A DNA stretch of 64,000 bases from NCBI RefSeq assembly GCF_003576645.1, contig NC_044930.1:1067214-1131213 (forward strand), given 5' to 3'. A program made the translations under genes and the position numbers. The stretch is from Ipomoea triloba. Taxonomy: Eukaryota > Streptophyta > Magnoliopsida > Solanales > Convolvulaceae. Shown here piece after piece: positions 36,611-48,832 of the stretch (its first letter is position 1; each line of letters opens with the position of its first letter). The notes beneath the pieces were generated by a model, which did not search any database, was not told where the DNA came from, and saw only the letters and a program-made list of their open reading frames with translations.

Positions 36611-36898
36611 CAAACATTTGTATGCATAGAATTTTTTATTTTTTATTTTTTATTTTGTACTTATTGCATTGATATTATTAGTATCTCGCAAAAGTTGACT
36701 AATCTGGTCCAATTTTAAGAGTTATTTCCTTTTATATACTATATTAACTATAATATGCATCTTTTATATGAGACCAATCTAATCAAGTTTTGATGAAATT
36801 TCATTCGAGAATGGCTCCACATATAGAGTTCTAACATTTATAATTGACTTTTTGCATGGCAAAATAGTTTTACGGGTATCTATATGAGTATGGATGAA

Positions 36899-37527
36899 GA
36901 CTCTATTTGGCAAAGCTTATTTAGGAGCTTATATCTTATTTTAAGCTACTAATAAGCTATAAGCTCTGTTTGGTAATGTTCTCAAAATAAGCTAGTAGCT
37001 TAAAATAAGAGCTTATTTTGAAACGCTACTTGAGATAGCTTTTCAAAATAAGCTAGTAGCTTTTTAACTTTTTTCCATCTTTATCCTTATTATTTTAAAT
37101 AAATGACATCATTTACCCTTCTCAATTAAAACCATTTTCACATTTTTTTCATTATGTTTGGTTGTAATTTCAATTTGATATTTATGTTTGAACATTAATT
37201 TTTGTATAAACTAATCTTATGAATTATAAATATTTTTTTTACTTTATATATTTTCAAATATATGTTCTTACTTTATATTTTATTTAAATATATTGATTTC
37301 ATTATTTTATATTTTAATATATAAACAAACCTATTTAAATTTAAAATTATTTAAATTGTATGAAGATGTCCTTTTTAGTCTTTTTACATTTATCAAAAAG
37401 CTAATTTTACCAAACACTTTTAAGCATAACAGCTTTTCAGATTTCAGCTTCGAGCTTATAGCTTTTCAGTTTTCAGCTACTTTTCAGCTTTCAGCTACCT
37501 TTTGAGCTAGGTTTGTCAAACATAGCC
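36899..37527 (+). mobile_element. MITE copy 2, both ends present
   Basis: Left end gactctatttggcaaagc and right end, read in reverse, ggctatgtttgacaaacc are imperfect inverted repeats. GAA flanks both ends (36896-36898 and 37528-37530), a possible 3-bp target duplication that could be chance. The inside is full of agctt/aagct words able to fold back. Closely similar to 23362-23919. Confidence 0.7.
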
Positions 37528-37766
37528 GAAATGGTTAGTAAAACACAAGGGGGAAAAAAAATTAAGAAAAAACTGCGAGTGACTGTTTGGTCTGGCAAAG
37601 TATATTTTCTGATTTTCCAGAACCTAGAAAGTATACACTCGAATGTTATTGTAATTTTGGACCCACCCCCTGAGGTTACATTGGCCCATCTTAGGTGATT
37701 TTGTCGCAAAACCTTAACATTATCCATTATCCAACTGCATTTTGTTTAGTAAAATATTAACTATAT

Positions 37767-37770
<4 letters not shown>

Positions 37771-37800
<30 letters not shown>
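37771..37800. repeat. (AT)15 microsatellite
   Basis: Thirty bases of uninterrupted AT dinucleotide. Confidence 0.95.
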
Positions 37801-37802
<2 letters not shown>

Positions 37803-37809
37803 TCGTGCC

Positions 37810-38035
37810 ACGAAAGAGATAGTTAAATAGGTGAAACATGATTTTCGTACAATAAGATTATAAATTTAATTTTTGTCAACATCCTCTGATCTTGACCGAG
37901 TTCATAGTACTGAGTTTTCATAACTAACAATTGATCTCTTTTGTGTGATTTACAAGTTATTATTCAAAGTGAATTTTACTCAATGCATACCATCATGTAG
38001 TGATTGCGAGTTTTTCTTGTACATATTCTCGCATA
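37810..38035 (+). mobile_element. SINE-like family B copy
   Basis: Order of blocks: agttaaataggtgaaacatg (box A-like), gattataaatttaattttt (box B position), tcttttgtgtgatttacaag, gtgaattttactcaatgcat, tgtagtgattgcgagttt. Same order as at 56.9-57.1 and 62.8-63.0 kb. No ORF. Confidence 0.5.
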
Positions 38036-38756
38036 TTCAAGTGGAATCAAAATGTTTTGTGGAATGAAACATTATAAGACCATGTATAATGTGATAATTA
38101 ATATTATTAACTTGAATGTTTATAAGATTAGAATACAATTACATGCTACGAGAATGATATAGAAACAATACAAATGTTTAGAATCGTATATGAGCACACT
38201 ATTTGTACAATGCTTAACACATACACCTCATATGGCTGGAGCTTTCGAGTTTTGATCCTCATTCACTCTGTTTATATCATGAATATATGTTGAATGACTT
38301 TTATTTTGACTTACGTAACTCAAAAATAAGTAATTATTTCAATATAAAAAGAGTTAGGTTATTAATATGATATTCAATATTTCATCAAATCATTTTCTCT
38401 CTTCTTTTTTTTTTTTTTTTTTTAAAAAGTCAGTTTAGTAGTTGACCAGAAAATTATATTGAATAATTTTTTGTCCTAACTAAATTTGATTATAAAATTT
38501 ATAATATGCGCAACAACGAACCACGCAACAAATAGATAGCCCGACAAAGTTTTAATTTGCTGATGGGAGCATCTAGCGCCTTACTTCTTGCAAGTAGTTC
38601 AACGTCAATATTATAATAAATAATTTTTATTTTCTAATAATTAGCACAATAATTTACCACACATACAGGTGTATATCTAATTATTATATAAATAAATCGA
38701 TAAATATCATCAAATATAATAAATATCATCTTTGAAAGTGTGCACTTTATAAATCC

Positions 38757-38865
38757 CAATTTATGATCCTAATCGACAAAGAACCACAATAAAATAAATG
38801 AACTTAGGTTGTATATAGTTGATTTAATTTGTTCAAATCATGATAGTCAATAAGTTGCTTCATTG
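38757..38865 (-). mobile_element. SINE-like family A fragment
   Basis: Plus strand: tttatgatcctaatcgacaa, agaaccacaataaaataaat, gaacttaggttgtatatagt. These are the family A 3' module blocks in reverse. Confidence 0.4.
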
Positions 38866-38905
38866 GTAATCATGCTTTTTTTTTTTTTTAACATTGCATA
38901 ACTAA

Positions 38906-39377
38906 GGGTGTATTTGGTTCATGGGTTTAGCTATCAGGAATGAAAATCAAAGTCATTGTTATTGTTTGGTTGACAGATTTATAGAACATTGTACTACTAT
39001 GAGATTTGATTATCCTATTAATTAGAAAACTCATTCCCTAATAAAAATAAGGTTTCATTCCATTATTCTTCATCCTAATTGGTAATTTGATTTTTAAGTT
39101 TGGAGTAGTGCTTTTTTATTTATATTTATATTTTTTATTCATATTGGTGCTTTGGATGTCTTTATATTAGAATAATTTGTCTTGATTTTTTGTTCTTGTA
39201 TTTTTAAAACATTTGTTCCCATTATAGGATCATACATAACGTAACCAAACAACAATATTAATAATCATTCCAATTCCATTCTATTACCAAACATGTAAAA
39301 TACTTTCACACAAATACATTACTATTACCGAGTATTTGATTTTAATTCCGATTTCTATGTGCGAAGCAAACACACCC
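38906..39377. mobile_element. Harbinger-like MITE with TAA target duplication
   Basis: Imperfect inverted ends: gggtgtatttggttc on the left and, read in reverse, gggtgtgtttgcttc on the right. TAA flanks both ends (38903-38905 and 39378-39380). 472 bp with no transposase frame. Confidence 0.75.
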
Positions 39378-41466
39378 TAATTGTAATGAAAAAATATAGC
39401 AATAAAATGGTGAATGTGATGTGGTAATTAGGTGAAAGATGAGAGGGTGAATGGGTTAGGGTAAATGTGTAAATTTGGGAAAGAGGAGTGAGTTGGAAAG
39501 GGGTTTGGTAGTTCGAGCATTGAAAAAGGGTGGGGGGCACTGCATTAGATTGAGAGTCCATTAAATTAAAATGACATAAATGCCATAGTAATTGAGACAG
39601 TTGAGAATAATGAACCCAATTACAATTACGTCATATGATACAATCATAAATAGTAAAATCCCAATTTATTGTGTTTCCCATCCCCCATTCAATTCATCTT
39701 TTTTTACTTTTCACATTTTTACGACGTCGTACGCTGAGGTACGGACCACACTGTAATTTGTAAATTATAAATGAATTGTATGTTATTTTAGCTGTCTCCA
39801 AGATTTTGAGAAATTCATTCTTACTCCATAGTAAATACTAAATAAGGCCTAAGGTCTGCATCTACAACAACTAGTAACTCCGTGAAAATGTATGATCATA
39901 TGAGCTAATATCATTCATTCATATATGATTATTAAGGGCAAAATATTTATATAATTGTGAATTGAATAACAATTAACAAATAATTCACTTGTCATTTTCT
40001 TAACGCAATTTATCTCTTTTATATGATTTACTAGCTATATGATCATTTTATAAGTCCATGGCAAAGTGAAAGCAAAGGGCCAACATTAAGGCATAATTGT
40101 CCCTGGCGAACTATTACACGTACCCTCGCTCCCTCCATAGTTGTTGTGACAATTCTTTGTTCAATGCCGAGTATGAAGACCTTGGAATTTACATGTTGAT
40201 ATTGTTCTTATTTTTGTTAATTTTAAAACTATATAATATAATAGTTTTTCCAAAAAAAAACTATATAATAGTATAAAATAAATCAAAGTATATAAACTAA
40301 ATTAAATAAAAATAGCCAACTACTATGTAGTGTGATCACACATTTGTTACCATTCTAAATTATCGAGATACTATGTTGTAAAAAAATCATAAATGTTTAA
40401 AAAATTAAACAAAAATATATATTAAAAAAAAAAAAAAGAAAAGAACATTTGAGGCAATGGGCGATTGTTAAAGGCCCACTTGGCTCAATGGCATATCAAA
40501 CCCAACAGGCCAGACGGCCAGTAGCGCAGCACCCATAAAGTAACAAATCACTCAATATTTCTTCCAAATTGGAATTACAAAACAAACATTTTTTTTTTTT
40601 ATTTTTGGTATCAAATCTTTTACTATTATGTAATGTTTGTATGTAATTAATTACTTAATTAGTTAGAAGTTGATTAATTCACGGCTGTTATATACTCCAT
40701 AAAATAATTTTACAAAAAATTAGCCATTTAGAATAGTCAGTAAGCGAACTGTTGATACATTTACAACATTGAAAGTTTGAAAGTTCTATAAGCACAACTC
40801 GTGTTGAAGTTGAGGCTATATACACGAAAATAAAAAATTAAAAGGGATGACCAAGTCCAAGTGGGCTGGAGCATGATCATTGTACCCAATACCCAATATT
40901 ATAAAAATCGCTAGGCGTTTATCGGCGTCTAATTTTTTTTAAATTAAAAAAAAAATTTAAGACTTGATAAATAAAAACTATTTGATAATTTAATACGGGG
41001 TAGTTAATACAATAGCTAATAGGTTGTGGTGGTCGACCGGCGCGTATGCGCGATTTTTACAACCGTGATTGTACTAGAAAGTCATGACTTTATTTTTATC
41101 CTCTTGATCAAATCCATTGCCGCGACTTATTCATAATAAAATAATGAGAGTTTGATTCTTGTCAGGACTGTGAACTTAGATTGTTAAAAAAATAAAAATG
41201 AAATTGTTCAAAAAAAAAAATGAAATAAGAATTTGATTAATTTCTCTGCTACTTTATTCTGTCTTTTACTTTTGGGTTTTGGCTTTGTAGCGTTTTTATT
41301 GATTAGATTCTGTGTCTCCGCCTCTGCGCCCTCCCACTCTCCCTGCTCCACCACCATCTATTATCTCTCTCGCTTTCTCTTCTCTTCTCTCCTCGATCAA
41401 ATCGGCTTCTCCGTCGCTGCAAGCAACGCCTCTCCGCCCTAAACCTCGACGCAGCACTGCTCAACC

Positions 41467-44400
41467 ATGACGCTTGGCTCAGCAGGATCGAGTTGCGTGG
41501 GTGAGTCCACTCATTCCTGAACGCCGCCCCTTGATCTGCTACTTTTCTTCGTCTCTGTATCCGATGTGGTGTCGTTTTAGGATCTTCGTGATCGGATTTT
41601 GTGTTTATTTGGATTTATTCAATAGATGTTGTACTATTGCTGATTGTTTCCGATTGCCTGTGTCGTGATTGAATCTGTGAAGCGTTTTTTTACGTGATTG
41701 ACGTGGCTGTATCGGTTTTGATTCGTGATTTCTAGCCGTTTTGGATGTTTTAAGGTGGATTTTCCGCTGGTTTCGAGATGAGCCGTGAAAGTGTTGCATA
41801 TTGCGTGTTAGGATGGTGATGTTCAATTAGGAAATGAGCTGCTTATGTTTAGCCCTTGATGTTTAAGTAAAGTTGGCGTGAACTTCTAATTCAATAAGGT
41901 GGTGTGTTGTTTAAATATCTGCATGAATTGGCTAGATTTTTAAGCTTTTATGATGAAGGTGCTAGTTTTGTACTAGAGTTTGTCAAGGTGGAAAGTTGTG
42001 CCAGTGGTGCCCTTTGTAGTTCAATCAGTGAACATATGTGGGGTATTTGATGTTTGTGTTAGCTTGTTGTTACTGAGTGAAGGCATTTTGAGATTTATAT
42101 TGATATATCAAGTGATTGGAATTGAAGGAAATGGTTGTAGTTCTAATGTTTGTGCACACTCCTTATTTGATATGGCTTCATAGCATTTCCCCCGGTCCGC
42201 TGTTATCATTAGTTGCGTGTTTTGTGAAAGTCTTTTGTGCTGACTGGCACTAATAGAAAATATGGAGAAGTTCTAGGCAACCGATTGGCATGCACTTGGA
42301 AGTTCCAAATGGTTTTTGTTTAAAACAAACTCCTGCCATACAGAAAATGCCTTAGAAATTTCATTAGTGAGTTTGGCACACTTTTAGACAGCACATGCCT
42401 GAGAAAACTTCTTGTTACTAACTACACTCAAATGATGAGGGGAAGTATGGTGCAGCCTTATAGACAACACATGCATGAGAAAGCTGTCAAATTCATGTTT
42501 GTAGTAGTTTCTGGTAGCTTGCTACTTCTGGATTTCGGTTTTCTGTTTCTTTGCTTGAATGCTATCCATTAATATATTGTTCTAATTTTTGTTTCATTTG
42601 TTGTCAATTCATGGGTTTGGATACTATCTTTTAGTCTGATGGTTTTCATTTCTTTTTGCCTTGTGTTCTGAACTTCTGATTTTGATCCACAATTTAGTTT
42701 AGTGATTTGGAGTAACTAGGCAAACAAGGATTATGGACTTATTTCATGTGTAGACTTGGGAGTGGGAATGCCTTTGAAAACTTATTAGAAGTGTAAGAAC
42801 TATCTTGAAAAGATAAGGCATCTTTGTACTTGTGCTTAATCTGTCTGTTTATTTCCTAGTAATTTTAACTGCTTCCATGCTGAGTTTTGTATTGCTATTT
42901 TCACTTCTTAGAGAGTAAGAATAAAATTATAAAGGTCTCAATGTTTGAGCTGAAAAATTTTGAGGTCGTATATCAGACTGTTTTATGATCATGGTGGATA
43001 TAAAATGGGACATTAGGATTTATGATGTATATAAACAGGCATGAGGTTATGAGATGATATTTACTGACATGTTTTCTTTTTTTTTTTTGTCTTATTCAAC
43101 TAATTTTTATATGGTAGGACATGCTGCAATCCTTAGTGATAAAGTACCTGATGCATATTTGCATATATGATCTCAGTATTGTCTTTTTAACCTACATGTC
43201 TATCCTGCAGTTGGAAATCTTCACAGAAATGTGTTGATTTTTTCAGATATTTTTTTAATTAATTCAATGTCTCAATTATTTCAATTTCCTCCCAGTCCCT
43301 CGCAATTTCAGATTGTTGGAGGAACTTGAGCGTGGAGAAAAAGGTATTGGAGATGGGACAGTGAGCTATGGTATGGATGATGGAGATGATATCTACATGC
43401 GTTCTTGGACGGGCACCATTATTGGTCCCCACAATGTGAGCAATATATTTCTCCTTCTAGACCAACTGCATTTTTGCTTTACTTGTTTTGAGGGACTAAT
43501 CTTATCTTTTCATATATTTCTGTAACTCATTTCTTCTTTATTAGTATACTGGTTTTATGCCCTTTCAATTTGTTACATTTGACCTTTTGCTTATGATCTG
43601 CTTGACATGAGACCCAAAATGAACTGAATTCTGTATATTCATTCTTGTTGATGCGTGGTGGATGCTGTAATTTAAAGGGAAATTTCTGATATTCTTATGA
43701 TTTCTTTGTAGATGTTTCTTTATTAAGATTTTGCTTCTTTATGATTTATAAAGCATACATGGTGATGTGACAGAGGTGATTATTGCTAGAAGGATTCATA
43801 GCTCAAGTTGTTGTGTACACTGTTATTTATTATTAAATTTTTAATGGTCTTGAAATGATTGATTTTTACATATATAATTTTTATTGTGGAAACAACCCAA
43901 ATTAATAAATAGCTTCTTGCAGTCTGTGCATGAAGGTCGTATATACCAGTTGAAGTTGTTTTGCGACAAAGATTACCCAGAGAAGCCACCCAGTGTTCGT
44001 TTCCATTCTCGAATCAACATGACCTGTGTGAATCATGAAACAGGAGTGGTATGCAAAATTGCAAAAAGCTGCCATTTTGTTATATGGATTTAAGATTTTA
44101 TAATATTATTATGTTCATGAAATGCAGTTCCTTTTTTGCTATTGTAATAGGAAATTAGAGATCCAAACAAATCTACAGATTTGAGAAATGCATTGAACTC
44201 TGGTTTAGGCCCTGCCATACGAAGGATCTTGCTGTTTATTATATACAGCATTGCATCCCTTTATACCAACCTTATAAGATAAAAATACACAGCCATTAAG
44301 AGTTTCTGTTGGATGGCCTTCCATCTGTTGTTGCTTTTTCCATCTGCTAACAATGTTTTCTTGTTGTTTTGTGCTGTTGAGGGTGATGCCTAATGCCTAA

Positions 44401-44553
44401 TATGTGGTATAGGTTGAACCGAAGAAGTTTGGTCTTCTAGCAAATTGGCAGCGAGAGTATACCATGGAAGACATTTTGACACAGCTGAAGAAGGAGATGG
44501 GATCTGCACACAACCGCAAGCTAGTCCAGCCACCTGAAGGCACGTATTTCTAG
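41467..44553 (+). CDS. UEV1: Ubiquitin-conjugating enzyme E2 variant, UEV1C/UEV1D type
   Basis: Four exons, 41467-41500, 43296-43435, 43923-44048 and 44413-44553, give 146 residues. The start [20 protein letters not shown] is nearly the Arabidopsis UEV1C/D N-terminus, followed by [20 protein letters not shown] and [20 protein letters not shown]. As in all UEVs, the active-site Cys of true E2 enzymes is absent from the [14 protein letters not shown] region. UEV1 proteins pair with UBC13 to build Lys63-linked ubiquitin chains for DNA-damage tolerance and signalling. Exon 1 codes for only eleven residues plus one base, and intron 1 is about 1.8 kb. Splice joins keep frame (phases 1, 0, 0). The C-terminus PPEGTYF lacks the prenylation motif seen in some longer UEV1 forms. 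Confidence 0.93.
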
Positions 44554-45291
44554 TCTACAAGTCATGGAACCGTACCGTGTAAAACTGTAATTGTGTCATG
44601 GCAGTGAAAGTTTTACGCAGAGGCTAACGTCCTCTGCTGATCTATCATGCCTTCTCAATCCCCACTTCTCTGCTTTCTAGTTTCTCCGAACAACGTTATG
44701 GAACGCTGTTTCTTTAAATGGGATTTTGTGTGTGCCGAACAAGTTTTAAATTAAATATGAATCATTTCGTCACCATTTGTTTCCTTCACAAATGAACCCT
44801 TTTCATTTCTATCTCTCTCTTCAATTTCACAGCTTGTGTGATGACTGTGATCTGAAGTGTTGGTGCATTGTTGTCATGGTTAGTAGTTGTTAGGATGGTG
44901 GTTGAAATAGATATGATTTGTTGGGATGCAGTGCATGTGAAGGGTTGTTTGTTATTCTGATTCCGTTGGATGCTTCACGTCTTTGTCACTTCATAGGCAA
45001 AGACCCATAGCAAATGTATTTATTATGGAACTGTTTATGCTTTATACCCAGTCTTATTAAAAGTAGGATACATGAATGGGGAAGATGATAGTCTTGTTGT
45101 TCAAATCAAGCACAAAACTTCCGTGTTTGGTGGGGCTATTTGTCTCTAACCGATCCATTACGCCATTATTTTAACACGGAAGAAAAAGACATTTCTTTTA
45201 CTGAGTCACCGAGTCAATGGGGCCGGCGGTCAACCCATGTTCACACTCCCTAACAACTATCAAGGCTCACCAGTATTCTCCATTTGAAAGA

Positions 45292-45895
45292 AGAGTTTTT
45301 TCCACTTTTTGTCCTATGACTTTAGTGTCTCCGTCAATTTAGGTACACGACTTTCATTTCTGACATAAGTAGTGTTTGACTTTAATTTTTTTGCCACTTT
45401 TAGTCCTTGACTTTGATTTTTTTTTCCACTTTTAATCCTTTCGACCATTTGAGCTACAACTTTTAATCGAAATCAACAAACTGTTGTGCCATTAAGGTTA
45501 AATAACATTTAATGTATTTAGGGATTTATCTATAGACAATTTTACCCTTAATGGCACAACAGTTGTTGATTCCGATTAAAAGTTGTCGCTTAAAAAGAGA
45601 AGCAGAACAAGCACATAACGTTTCTTTTTCCTATTTTTTATCTGATTTTATTTATAAATATATTTAGCGCTTTATCAAAAGACACTTTTACTCTTAATGG
45701 CACAACAATTTGTTGATTTCGATTAAAAGTTGTCGCTCGGATGACCGAAAGGACTAAAAGTGGAAAAAAAATCAAAGTCAAGGACTAAAAGTGGCAAAAA
45801 AATTAAAGTCAAGCACTACTTATGTCAGGAATGAAAGTCGTGTACCTAAATTGACAGAAGCACTAAAGTCATAGGACCAAAAGTGGAAAAACTCT
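45292..45895. mobile_element. Non-autonomous long-TIR element (Mutator-like) with target-site duplication
   Basis: Long inverted arms (roughly 45292-45480 and 45700-45895) begin agagttttttccactttttg and end, read in reverse, agagtttttccacttttggt. Both arms continue through cactaaagtc/gactttagtg and aaaattaaagtcaa/ttgactttaatttt words. The flanks carry ttgaaaga (45284-45291 and 45896-45903), extendable to nine bases. Long TIRs with an 8-9-bp duplication fit a Mutator-like MITE; hAT is the alternative. An inner inverted set (gttgttgatt/aatcaacaa) surrounds the short middle. No transposase frame. Confidence 0.85.
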
Positions 45896-46004
45896 TTGAA
45901 AGAATAAAAGGTTTACTAGACGTTTCCCTATTTAGTTTGGTGGGATGGCACAAGGCACCAAATAAAACAATAAAATAGAATTAACCCCTTTTAGGTAATC
46001 GAAT

Positions 46005-46160
46005 GAGTAGAACATGATTTACGTATCAGAAGGTTGTGGGTTTAGTTTTTACTTGCGTTTTCTCGGTCAAGTTTGCCTAATTCATCAAGTCTATTGCACA
46101 GAGTTTTAGGTTTATTCGATTTCTCGATTTCCGCGCTTACGTAGTGGACTAAAGTCAATG
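46005..46160 (+). mobile_element. SINE-like family B copy
   Basis: The best preserved family B head: gaatgagtagaacatgattt (box A-like) and agaaggttgtgggtttagtt (box B-like), then tctcggtcaagtttgcctaa and the body words. No ORF. Confidence 0.5.
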
Positions 46161-47186
46161 AAGTTTGTTTTTATTTTAGCTGCAGTAGGGATTAAACAAA
46201 TGTCTTAATAAGTAAAAAAGAAAGGAGATAGTTAGGGGCACACTGAATTAGAGAAAAAAGTAATATAAAAAGTTTATCATGGCTTACAAGAATTAGAATC
46301 AAATATAAACCATAACAATTAATACACCGAAGAATTACGTTACCCCACTGCATTTTTTAATGCACAAATTGCTAGATTATGTATAAACACGTTGCTTTAA
46401 CGTTTGGTGTATTAAAAGAGATAATCAGATGTTACGAATATGATTTATATCATTCCAATTTAGCCCTTCGAGATTGAAAATTGCGAAAAAACCCAAACAA
46501 GCATGTTGTTGAAAGAGGAGAAAAGTAGATAAAAAGTCAACTTAAAATTTGCTTTTACCATTAAGGTGAGAGTTAAATTCTTGTCACAAATATTTGAGGT
46601 TTGAATTTAAATTGAACTTCTTTGTATTCAGAAGTGTACAATTTGGTGTTAAGTTTTAAAATTATATTAGTTTAATTTACCTTTTCATGAGCCTATAGAA
46701 GGTTTATAGAGTCTAATATATAGTCTAGTAAAATAAAAAAATCTTATTTATAAGTCAATTCCTAGGTGATATATTATGGGCAATGGCACAATGTTGAGCT
46801 TTGGTTATTGCAATGTGAGAGTTACACCTAATATGGTGGGCTCATTGTTTGACACCAGACACTGATCTTTTTATCTAATGGACTATTGAGTTAGCATAAT
46901 TTACATATTTACTGTCCTGTTAGGGTTAGGGTGTGAGGATAATGGCGGAAGAATTCCGTCATTTGTGGGTTAAAAAAAAAAAAGGAAAAGAAAAGGGGAA
47001 GAGGGACTGAGGGAGGGAAGTTAAAGAAGGGTAGTATAGTAATTTGGAAGTGCGAAAACGCAGAGGCCCACTTTGTCGAATGCAGAAAAAATCGGTTCAC
47101 ATTGCGCTGATCACCTGTCACCGCTCCACGTCCTTGTCCCCATCTCTACGCATATACGCTCTGTATACGTATAAAGTAACCTTCCG

Positions 47187-47213
47187 TATAAATATACTGT
47201 CGTGAAACCCTAG
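47187..47213 (+). promoter_or_regulatory. TATA box and telo-box of the CAF1 gene
   Basis: TATAAATA at 47187-47194 and AAACCCTAG at 47205-47213, 66-92 bases ahead of the ATG. The spacing fits a start of transcription in or just after the telo-box. Confidence 0.65.
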
Positions 47214-47278
47214 CTGCTCTCACCCTACCAATCGCTTTCACCTCACTGCCTCGATCTGGAGTCCTTAGATTCTCTTCC

Positions 47279-48151
47279 ATGGCCGCAGGCTCTCCCCCGA
47301 CTTCGCCGCCCCAGGAGGCGCCGCCGCTCCTACTTGATACTAAGAAGCCGATTCGGATCCGCTCCGTTTGGGCCAAAAACCTCGAATCCGAAATCTCCTT
47401 GATCCGTGGTCTCGTTGACCGTTACTGTTTCGTGTCCATGGATACTGAGTTCCCCGGCGTGGTTTTCCGGCGGGAGCTCCGGTCTCGGGACCCGGACGAG
47501 CATTATAGAACTCTGAAGTCGAATGTTGATAAGCTTAAACTCATTCAGGTTGGGATTACTCTCACTGATGCACAAGGAAACCTACCAGACCTTTCCTCCC
47601 CTTTTCGCTACATTTGGGAGTTTAACTTCTGTGACTTTGATGTGGCGCGTGATGACCACGCTCCTGGATCCATTGAGCTTCTCCGGCAGCAGGGGATTGA
47701 TTTTGAAAAAACTCAAGCTTTTGGCGCCGATACCGCCCACTTTGCTGAGCTAATGATGTCTTCCGGCCTCATCTGCAACGATGAAGTCACGTTCATCACC
47801 TTCCACAGCGGCTATGACTTTGGTTACCTGATCAAAGCCCTCCGCGGTGGCTGTGACTTGCCTGGGACACTAGGGGAATTTCTGGAATTGCTCACGGTGT
47901 TCTTCGGCAATAAGGTGTATGATGTCAAACATTTGATGAAATTCTGCTCAAATCTCCATGGTGGGTTGGACCGTGTTGCCAGTATGCTTCAGGTGAGCCG
48001 GGATGTCGGGAAGTGTCACCAGGCTGGCTCGGATAGCTTGCTGACTTGGCATGCTTTTCAGCAGATCAGGAAGACATACTTTGAGGACAAAGAGGCTCTT
48101 ACTGAAAAGTATGCCGGCGTTCTTTATGGGTTAGAGATCTTCTCTCCGTAG
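47279..48151 (+). CDS. CCR4-associated factor 1 (CAF1/POP2)-type poly(A) deadenylase
   Basis: Intronless, 290 residues. A DEDDh nuclease of the CCR4-NOT complex that shortens mRNA poly(A) tails in the cytoplasm. The catalytic residues are present: D55 and E57 in MDTEFPG, D180 in [10 protein letters not shown]247 and D252 in [23 protein letters not shown] and LHGGLDRVA are family motifs. The first 25 residues are Pro/Ala-rich and variable. The single-exon form and length match the plant CAF1 subgroup whose Arabidopsis members are often stress-induced. Stress induction here is inference only. Confidence 0.95.
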   Translation: MAAGSPPTSPPQEAPPLLLDTKKPIRIRSVWAKNLESEISLIRGLVDRYCFVSMDTEFPGVVFRRELRSRDPDEHYRTLKSNVDKLKLIQVGITLTDAQGNLPDLSSPFRYIWEFNFCDFDVARDDHAPGSIELLRQQGIDFEKTQAFGADTAHFAELMMSSGLICNDEVTFITFHSGYDFGYLIKALRGGCDLPGTLGEFLELLTVFFGNKVYDVKHLMKFCSNLHGGLDRVASMLQVSRDVGKCHQAGSDSLLTWHAFQQIRKTYFEDKEALTEKYAGVLYGLEIFSP

Positions 48152-48511
48152 GCTCTGTAGATTATGAGTCATCGGTTGAAATTTCTCAGTTAAGCTGTAC
48201 AATCAATTTGCTTAATATTAAAAAAGAAAATATGGTTATAGTTTAATTGCTCCTTCCCATGATTGATCTTTATCCTGCATTTTATATATTTTTATGTGTG
48301 TGCATTTGATCACATTGAATTCTGACTTAAAACTTGATATGTCTGTCAGTACTCTGGAGATGAAAATTTAGTAGTAGAACTTGTAAATAACACAATTTCA
48401 GATTCAAATAGGATCTGATCTTAATTAATCTGTGGATTCCTTGTGAATGTATTGATATTGAACCTTTCTCCATGTCCTTGGCTTAAAGACCTGAAACCCA
48501 TAGTACATAGG

Positions 48512-48832
48512 TGAAATCATTCATTGAATTCAAATTTTACATTTTTAGAATTTCTAACAAACAACTAATGTCAAATTCAGGGATGGGTGTTACTTGTGAT
48601 GAGTTTAGGTGTTTTGATGTTAACTATTATTGAAGCTGGAGCTTTCTGGATTGTTTGGAATGGAAATCATTCATTGAATTCAAAGAGTAACAATTTAACT
48701 TTTTTTTTTTTTTTTAAAGATTTCTAACAAACAACTAAATGTCAAATTCAGAGAAGGGTGAACTTGTGATGAGTTTAGGTGCTTTGGTGTTAAATATTAT
48801 TGAAGCTGGTCCTTTCTGGATGGTTTGTGATT
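48512..48832. repeat. Imperfect ~151-bp tandem duplication
   Basis: Units start at 48512 and 48663 (gaaatcattcattgaattca). Both continue through tttctaacaaacaacta, gtcaaattcag, cttgtgatgagtttaggtg and tattattgaagctgg. The second unit has gained a T-rich insertion near 48700. Confidence 0.85.

Larger units (their letters stand above)
35852..41466. other. Gene-poor region rich in transposon remnants
   Basis: Contains the GIR-like 3' UTR, two MITEs (36899-37527 and 38906-39377), SINE-like fragments near 36.5, 37.9 and 38.8 kb and an (AT)15 run. The last few hundred bases, CT-rich from about 41320, are the likely promoter and leader of the UEV gene. No other gene recognised. Confidence 0.6.
44554..47180. 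other. Intergenic with one long-TIR transposon
   Basis: UEV 3' UTR, then AT-rich sequence with the element at 45292-45895 and a family B SINE-like copy at 46005-46160. No gene recognised. A GGCCCA element lies near 47063 upstream of the CAF1 gene. Confidence 0.6.
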
